Origin: Cyrtodaria siliqua | Taxonomy: Eukaryota > Mollusca > Bivalvia > Adapedonta > Hiatellidae | Length of the DNA stretch: 64,000 nucleotides | Assembly: GCA_037043455.1 (NCBI GenBank) | Contig: JAWPHD010000128.1 | Span: 310,001 to 374,000, forward strand | Direction: 5' to 3' | In this document: piece by piece, positions 57,581 through 64,000 of the stretch | Numbering within the stretch: position 1 is the first letter of the stretch | How the letters are laid out: every line of letters starts with the position of its first letter | Translations under genes and position numbers: made by a program | Notes under the pieces: generated by a model | Databases searched by the model: none | Told to the model about the DNA's origin: nothing | The model's input: the letters and a program-made list of their open reading frames with translations, nothing else

Positions 57581-57665
57581 GAATTCTCAATATCACGCAG
57601 CAGAAGTATAAATTCTCAATAACAAACAGCGAGAGTTTAAATTAGCGAGTGTTTAAATCCTTAAT
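57581..57665. repeat. Decayed satellite-2 units
   Basis: gaattctcaatatcacgcag, aaattctcaataacaaacag and agcgagtgtttaaatcctta are mutated copies of the 29-bp unit. Confidence 0.8.
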
Positions 57666-58080
57666 ATGATTATCTGAATATTATATTGTTCCAAGCAAAG
57701 CATCATTTTCATTAAATATTCCAATCCTGAACCACAACACAATTATACAAGTGTACATGGCGCTTCTGCCGCCGAGCAGTACAGTTCTATTCAAAACGTC
57801 TAAAATATCTAGAATTATTCACAGCCTGCACTCCCCTGACATGTCAGACAGAACAAATGTTGCAAGCTGAGTGATCTGTAATGAACCATTTCTAAGATTC
57901 CAAACAAATCTTGGCATCGGAAAATAATGAAATCTTTGTTCTGATCTGTTGATAAATGGTTGTTTTATTCAAATATTGTTCCTCTACCATTTTGTGCATG
58001 GTATTATTTGGTTTATTGATCTACTACAAATTATATCCTTTGACAGAAAATCAGTAAGTCAATAAATATTCATAAAGAAA
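57666..58080. other. No supported feature
   Basis: AT-rich with one GC-richer patch (gcgcttctgccgccgagcag near 57760). No exon boundaries convincing enough to call. Confidence 0.4.
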
Positions 58081-59168
58081 TACTGTAAATTCGGTATTAT
58101 TCGCGAGGGTTTTATTTTCGCTAATATTCTCGAATCCACTGTCTCGCTAATTCAAGAAACGTGGATAATAAACTTGAAAGAGTATCCAAAAACTCGACCA
58201 CCTGCAAAAAACATGTTTATCCTTTAGAGTGGTGAACCAATACTTATTTATTAATTTATATCGACTTGATCTAAAGTAGAAATTATGATAATATTTGTAA
58301 GATACGTTTTAGATGTATTAATTTTAATAATCATATTGGATCGAGGCTATTGAGTAAGTTTAATGTACGGCGTCTATAATTTGCACTTATCCTTTACGCT
58401 ATACAGAGTAATAAGAGAAAGTACGAGGAACTTGGTTTTACATAAATATACAGTGATCTTTAATTTTTTCGGTATAGGGCAAAACCACGTTGTTCACAAA
58501 CCTACAAATCAAAAACACTAATTTTATTTTCTGCTTACTGTTAGGTAGTGGTACTAGTAACTTTATTTGTGAAACATCAGTGAAAGGAAAGGCATTACAA
58601 ATGATGGTCAATACAAACAATAAACCTTTACAATTATGTTAACACATTGTATCGCTTAGTATAATACTGTAATTTGTATTACAATAGGGATATCTGGGTA
58701 GCGCATTCGTAATTGATGGAAAATAAATTTATACTTAATAATTGGTTAACAAGCGCAAACAAATTTATTTCCGTGTTCACTCGTGTAATTCAATAAAAGT
58801 GAGAACACAGTAATATACACACATACAATATGGTTCACAAACCGCTTTCAATCAAACTAACATATTTATTTATGTACGTGACAATGACACAATGAAAAAT
58901 GACCGGGATAATGCCAGGATTATTGATGTGCCTCTGAGCTATAAACAGGACTCCGATAGCGGAAGTCTGAATTAACGGATTAACGGTAAAATGCAAGTAT
59001 CAGGGAAAACCGAATGAAATAAACATAAATCGACGATAAACAGCAAAGAAACGTATTATTAGTAAGAAAATATGAATATTTACATTATGCTTGGACGCGA
59101 ATTCATGATCACGCGAATAAATCAGAGACCCGGTGATTCGCGAACTTAAAGTCATGCAGAATACAGTA
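58081..59168. mobile_element. ~1.1-kb MITE or foldback-type element
   Basis: The ends tactgtaaattcggtattat and gtcatgcagaatacagta are inverted over the first bases. Subterminal text is partly mirrored (attcgcgagggttttatttt at the left, cgcgaataaatcagag and gattcgcgaacttaaagt at the right). The interior is AT-rich without a transposase. Boundaries are tentative. Confidence 0.5.
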
Positions 59169-59215
59169 GTAACAATTTACTATAGTGAAAAATGATACCA
59201 AATTACAAGTATAAA

Positions 59216-60480
59216 ACAAGAGGTCAATGACCTTGAAGCTCTACTGATTGATTTTGATTTCAGGAAGTAGTCGCTACAGACTTGTTTTTTGAAAATCTAT
59301 TTTTAACCGTGGCGGCCATCTTGAATTTCCGGCCGACCTGAAATTTTGCTAGGATCAATTAGACATTAAGAGCAACATTCCTGTGAAGTTTCATGAAAAT
59401 CCGTCAAGTAGTTTCAGAGGAGTAGTCGCTACAAGTTTTCATTATATAACTCTATGTAAACAAAGATGGCCGCTGGTAGCCATGTTTAACGTCAAATCAA
59501 AACGATTTTCGACAAGGACCAACATCATGTCATACTGATCATTTTAGAAAAAGTCCCATATCAATATCTCTTATAGTTTTGAAGAAGTAGTCGCTACAAA
59601 CTTATTTATTTTAAATCTATTTTTAGCTGTGGCGGCCATCTTGAATTTCCAGCCGACCTGAAATTTTTCTAGGATCAACTAGACATCAAGAGCAACATTC
59701 CTGTGAAGTTTCATGAACATCCGTCAAGTAGTTTCAAAGGAGTAGTCACTACAAGTTTTTACTATATAACTCTATGTAACCAAAGATGGCCACTGGCAGC
59801 CATGTTTAACGTCGAATCAAACTAATTTTCCACAAGGATCAACATCATGTCATGCTGATCATTTTAGAAAAAGTCCCATATCAATATCACTTATAGTTTT
59901 CAAGAAGTAGTCGCTACAAACTTATTTTTTAAAAATCTATTTTTAGCTGTGACGGCCATCTTGAATTTCTGGCAGATCTGAAATTTTGCTAGGATCAATA
60001 AGACATCAAGAGCAACATTCCTGTAAAGTTTCATGACAATCCGTCAAGTAGTTTCAGAGGAGTAGTCGCTACAAGTTTTTACTATATAACTCTATGTAAA
60101 CAAAGATGGCCACTGGCAGCCATGTTTAACGTTGAATCAAAACGATTTTTGACAAGGATCAACATCATGTCATGCTGATCATTTTAGAAAAAGTCCCATA
60201 TCAATATCACTTATAGTTTTCAAGAAGTAGTCGCTACAAACTTGTATTTTAAAACTCTATTTTTAGCTTTGGTGGCCATCTTGGATTTCGCATCAACATG
60301 AATTTTTGCTAGGATCAACTAGACTTTATGGGCAACATTTCTGTAAAGTTTCATGAATATCCATCCAGTAGTTTCAGATGAGTTGTCGCTACAAATAAAA
60401 GTTTACGGACAGACGGACAGACTGACGACGGACGCCGCACCACGGCATAAGCTCTGCTGATCTCTGATCAGTAGAGCTAA
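59216..60480 (+). mobile_element. HLE-1 copy 5, full length
   Basis: From acaagaggtcaatgaccttg to gatctctgatcagtagagct then aa, with four internal units in the same variant order as 44363-45647 (for example ctggcagatctgaaatttt in the third unit). The tail block is cggacagacggacagactga. Confidence 0.85.
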
Positions 60481-60574
60481 AAATATTGATTAACTGATAA
60501 TTCATTTATTGTTAACAAGTTAGATTTCATGAAATAGAAGAGCTCTTTTTAAACCAGGCAATGCCGAGTATCAG

Positions 60575-60727
60575 TCTATCCTTTGAACATATTAACGAAC
60601 CATAGGAATCTAATCGTTAGTAAGAGTAGGGCAGGTTCCCAGATTTCTAGGTATACCTTCCCCTCTATCTGGGGCGGCTCTAAGTAACATATAATGTGTT
60701 GATGAGCTAATAACAACATTCGTTCAT
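60575..60727 (+). repeat. SINE-J copy, diverged
   Basis: tcagtctatcctttgaacat, cgaaccataggaatctaatc, agagtagggcaggttcccag, ctatctggggcggctctaag and gtgttgatgagcta, ending acattcgttcatt. Confidence 0.8.
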
Positions 60728-60949
60728 TTTTCAGTAAAATCTTTTTCTAACAACGCATGTGGGGGTGTTAATCTAAGTGATAAATGACAAGTCATACCAA
60801 ACACTTTGAAATAGGTGTGCATATAAGCATTCATTTATCCTCGCTGTATTGCTCTGGGCATTTTAACGAGCAGACCTCAGTTTAATGTCTCATCAGAAGG
60901 ACTGGTGAGGTAGGAAATACTGTTTAAATAGTTTGATCATTAGCCCAAA

Positions 60950-61027
60950 TTCGGTCCTGGCTGGGATTGAATGCGCAATCCCTGAGTTACGAAGCCGTGT
61001 TGCTAATAATTACACCACGGTGCTACC
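60950..61027 (-). repeat. tRNA-like SINE head
   Basis: On the minus strand, gcaccgtggtgtaattatta (A-box-like) and attgcgcattcaatcccagc (B-box-like) lie about 35 bp apart, as in tRNA genes. The stems are mutated, so it is a fossil. Confidence 0.5.
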
Positions 61028-61106
61028 TTATTATGAAAATGGTACTAGCAGCTCAGCATGCAAGACCTTGGCCCACCGCGGCAATATTTTATTAAATTTG
61101 TGCTTA

Positions 61107-61490
61107 AATGATGTCCACCAAAGACAACACTTAATATGACAAAGTATCAAACAAATAAAAGCAAGGTAATCATAAGAAGTTAAGTTACTGAGTACAAGTG
61201 ATTTAACCAGGGTGTAGTTTTGGGAAAAATAAAATAATGCAAAATATGACCTTGATCTTGGTATTTTTTGTCGTTCAGTGATGTCCACCAATGTCAACAA
61301 TACATATGACCAAGTACCAAAGACATAAAGTCAGGCAATCATATAGTTAACTGAGGTTAAGTTACCTAACCAAGGTTGTTACCTAACCAAGGTTGTTACC
61401 TAACTAATGTTAAGTTTGGGGGAAATAACACAAAATATGACCTTGACCTTGGTATTTTTTGTCATCCAGCGATCTCCACCAATGTCCAAC
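61107..61490. repeat. ~175-bp diverged tandem repeat
   Basis: gatgtccaccaatgtcaaca, atatgaccttgatcttggta and ttttttgtcgttcagtgatg-like text recurs near 61109, 61280 and 61470, in the style of Helitron-like internal units. Confidence 0.65.
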
Positions 61491-61808
61491 TAGAGTTTTT
61501 GCCTTTTAAAGACACATTTCGAGCCTATTGTATTTGTGGGGGGAGAGAATTTTTATAGGTAACTGTAAATCACTGTTAGAAATACATTTGCACATGGATG
61601 AGGCCCGTCCCATAAAGAGTGTATACTAATGTAGTAAAAATTATAACCGTTTTGCATTTTATGTGCACTTGTATATATGTTAAAACAACTATGTATAGAT
61701 GGATTTTCTTAAAAGACCCGTGTTAACAATTAATAGTTTTTGTATTTTTAGCACAATATACTCTATTATCCGTTACTTCTCTGCCATGTTTTAGTAAATC
61801 TCAAATGC
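61478..61808. repeat. Tandem duplication, copy 1 (331 bp)
   Basis: accaatgtccaactagagtt through gttttagtaaatctcaaatg. It lacks a 31-bp segment present in copy 2 (after gcacatgga). Confidence 0.9.
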
Positions 61809-62170
61809 ACCAATGTCCAACTAGAGTTTTTGCCTTTTAAAGACACATTTCGAGCCTATTGTATTTGTGGGGGGAGAGAATTTTTATAGGTAACTGTAAA
61901 TCACTGTTAGAAATACATTTGCACATGGAAATTGAGATTATTAGTTTTTTGTCAAAGGATGAGGCCCGTCCCATAAAGAGTGTATACTAATGTAGTAAAA
62001 ATTATAACCGTTTTGCATTTTATGTGCACTTGTATATATGTTAAAACAACTATGTATAGATGGATTTTCTTAAAAGACCCGTGTTAACAATTAATAGTTT
62101 TTGTATTTTTAGCACAATATACTCTATTATCCGTTACTTCTCTGCCATGTTTTAGTAAATCTCAAATGCA
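61809..62170. repeat. Tandem duplication, copy 2 (362 bp)
   Basis: Near-identical to copy 1 except for an extra aattgagattattagttttt tgtcaaagga-type stretch at about 61930. Copy 1 could have lost it by microhomology at ggatgagg or gga. Confidence 0.9.
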
Positions 62171-62227
62171 AGAAACTCATCGGGACTTCAAAATTCAAAA
62201 ATCATTGTCATCATTCTGTCAGTGTTT

Positions 62228-62985
62228 TTGATCACCTGAGCCGAAGGCTCAATGTGATGTTTTGGAATCACTCTTCGTCCGTCGTCCGTCCGTTGTCTGT
62301 CCGTCGTCATCTTTTTCTCTGAAACCACTTGTCGGAATTCAACCAAATCTTATATGAATTCATTAAACTGGATTTTATAGTTGCACCAACAGCTAAGGTC
62401 ATCTGGCGACATTCCATCTTTTTATTGGTGGAGGAAGACCCCAGATGCAAACCCGGGCATTTTTTCGTGCACGGGCGCGCACCTGAGTAGAACCACCGAC
62501 GTTCCGCAAGCAAGCTGGATAGCTTGATACTCACATACTAAACAATCCTGGCCCCATGGGGAATCGAACCCACAGCGGTGAGGGACATGTGATTTCAAGT
62601 CTGAGACCACGGATGACCCCAAGTTTATGTGAAGCATCATTATATGTTCGTTCGAATGGTGCGCCTGAGGTCAGAAATGCCCCCGCAATGGGGCTTATCA
62701 GTTTCATTTAACAAATCTTAAAAAATCTTCTGCAAAAATACAATATATAGCTCTAGAGCTGTGATATTTTGCATGTAACATCATCTTATGGTCCTCTAAC
62801 TAGTTTGTTCTAATACTGACCCTGAGGTCAAATTTGGACCCGCCCCAGTGTCCTAATCATTCACACGAACTTTAATCAAGCATACTTTTTGAGTTATGCT
62901 CCGGACAAAAAGTGTGACGCACGAACGCACACACGGACGAACGGAAAAAGCGGTGACTATATGCTCCTCCATAATAAACAATCTA
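62228..62985 (-). mobile_element. HLE-K, Helitron-like, minus orientation
   Basis: On the minus strand the element ends gacgacggacagacaacgga, cggacgacggacgaagagtg, then a stem-loop (atcacattgagcc ttc ggctcaggtgat). The other end has cggacgaacgg and ggtgac near 62935-62965. The body contains gaggtcagaaatgccccc and gaggtcaaatttggacccgc, two diverged units. A SINE is inserted at 62360-62625. Confidence 0.55.
62360..62625 (-). repeat. Nin-DC/Meta-type SINE with tRNA-like head
   Basis: On the minus strand the head reads catccgtggtctcagacttg, then the B-box-like cgctgtgggttcgattcccc. The conserved centre follows: ggtggttctactcaggtgcg, gcccgtgcacgaaaa, catctggggtcttcctccac. The tail is gttggtgcaactataaaatc. 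It is the most complete of the three copies and lies inside HLE-K. The Nin-DC name is from recall. Confidence 0.8.
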
Positions 62986-63239
62986 GTGTTTTTAGTTACA
63001 ATATATTTTATATCAAAAACTAAGGTAATAGTAAATGAAAAGAAAGAAACTGTGATGAGGCCTCAATATAATGTCTCTGTGGTAATCAGTCAGCGAGAGG
63101 CTAGCAGTTAAAAAGCATGCTATCCATGATTTTTCAACGACTACATTCAGTTGGGAAATGTGTCGTTAAGGGCGACAAATAACCCCCCACTACCAGTCCC
63201 CCACCCCCATTCCCCACCTTACTGTTTGAGTAAAGATTG
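62986..63239. other. No supported feature
   Basis: AT-rich, then a C-rich patch (ccccccactaccagtccccc) near 63183. No gene. Confidence 0.4.
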
Positions 63240-64000
63240 AGTGGAATGGAATTTTCATGATCAGGTAATGGTAACCTTGACCTTTGACCTATTGACCTCA
63301 AAACCAATAAGACCATCTTTTCATCTATTAAGTTTCATGAGATTTGCTTCAGAGGGAGAGGAGTTATGGAGAGGACAAGATTTTTCATTATATGGTCCCG
63401 GTAACCTTGACCTTTGATCTACTGACCTCAAAATCAATAGGGATCATCCTCTAACCACAGACAGTTCACCTATGAAGTTTCATGAGATTTGCTTCAGGAA
63501 GAGAGGAGTTATGGTTCAGGCGGAGAATAGTTTAATGGAGCAGACAAGAGTTTTTCATTATCGGATGTCGGTGACCTTGACCTTTGACCTACTGAATCAA
63601 AATTAGAAGTGGTCGTCCTCTCACCACAGGCAGTTCACCTATGCAGTTTCATGAGATTTGCTTCAGGGGGGGAGGAGTCATGTAGTAGACAAGGTTTTTC
63701 ATTATCGGGTCCCTGTGACCTTGGCCTTTGATCTATTGTCTTCAAAATCAATAGGGGTTATCCACTCACCAAAGGCAGTTCACCTATAAAGTTTCATGAG
63801 ATTTGCTTCAGGGAGACAGGTGTTATGGAATGGACAAGGTGTTTTATTATCGGGTCCCGGTGTCCTTGACCTTTGAACTACTGACCTCAAAATCAATAGG
63901 TGCTGTCCTCTCACCACATGTAGTTCACCTATGAAGTTTCATGAGATTTGCCTTAGGGGGAAAGGAGTTATGGAGCGGACAAGGTTTTTCTTTATCGGGT
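63240..64000 (+). repeat. ~160-185-bp tandem units, running off the window
   Basis: Units share ggtaaccttgacctttgacc, tactgacctcaaaatcaata, ttcacctatgaagtttcatg, agatttgcttcag and ggaggagttatgg. The style matches Helitron-like internal repeats and the 256-bp duplication at 46928. The end of the element is beyond 64000. Confidence 0.85.

Overview
This window looks like intergenic and intronic DNA from an animal nuclear genome, most likely a marine bivalve mollusc. It is AT-rich, has no operons or ribosome binding sites, and almost every open frame is a by-product of a tandem or dispersed repeat. The bivalve assignment is inferred from recalled repeat vocabulary: Helitron-like elements with ggacagacgg-rich tails, Nin-DC/Meta-type SINEs, and abundant foldback elements whose ends read ttaaagggac or ttaaccctta. 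No database was consulted.

Host gene content is sparse. The best candidates are two exons on the minus strand. A first coding exon (47593-47820) has a TATA-like box upstream, an A-rich start context and a GT donor. A 148-bp internal exon (12994-13141) has a strong polypyrimidine acceptor, a GTATGT donor and a C2H2 zinc-finger-like pattern. Their phases are compatible, so they may be exons of one gene with an intron of about 34 kb that holds most of this window. I cannot name the gene. The only other recognisable protein is a dead mariner transposase (26227-29566, minus).

Layout. 1-9.5 kb: nested TTAA-type MITEs, one carrying a tRNA-like module; diverged 30-bp and 50-bp arrays; a C-rich 24-bp minisatellite; SINE fragments. 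9.55-11.73 kb: a 29-bp satellite with higher-order structure. 11.8-15.4 kb: foldback elements, the zinc-finger-like exon, and a 1.3-kb hAT-like foldback with a perfect 8-bp target duplication. 15.9-21.1 kb: Helitron-like repeats, one inside a MITE. 24.8-31.4 kb: a mariner split by a 2.4-kb element packed with gttctagaac-type palindromes, in a possibly decayed retroelement. 31.4-34.1 kb: foldbacks and a duplicated segment. 34.15-40.52 kb: a composite in which one Helitron-like element hosts three others. 40.6-47.5 kb: minisatellites, another Helitron-like copy and a 256-bp duplication. 47.6-53.3 kb: first exon, SINE, Helitron-like element, 36-bp satellite, MITEs. 53.95-57.23 kb: a second 29-bp satellite of about 113 units. 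57.2-64 kb: a hairpin element, further MITEs and Helitron-like repeats, a 330-bp tandem duplication and a tandem array running off the edge.

The overall picture is of transposition layered on transposition. Several nestings can be resolved by comparing interrupted and uninterrupted copies within the window, which gives element boundaries without outside data. Families are labelled locally (MITE-1, MITE-2, HLE-1 and so on); these are not published names.
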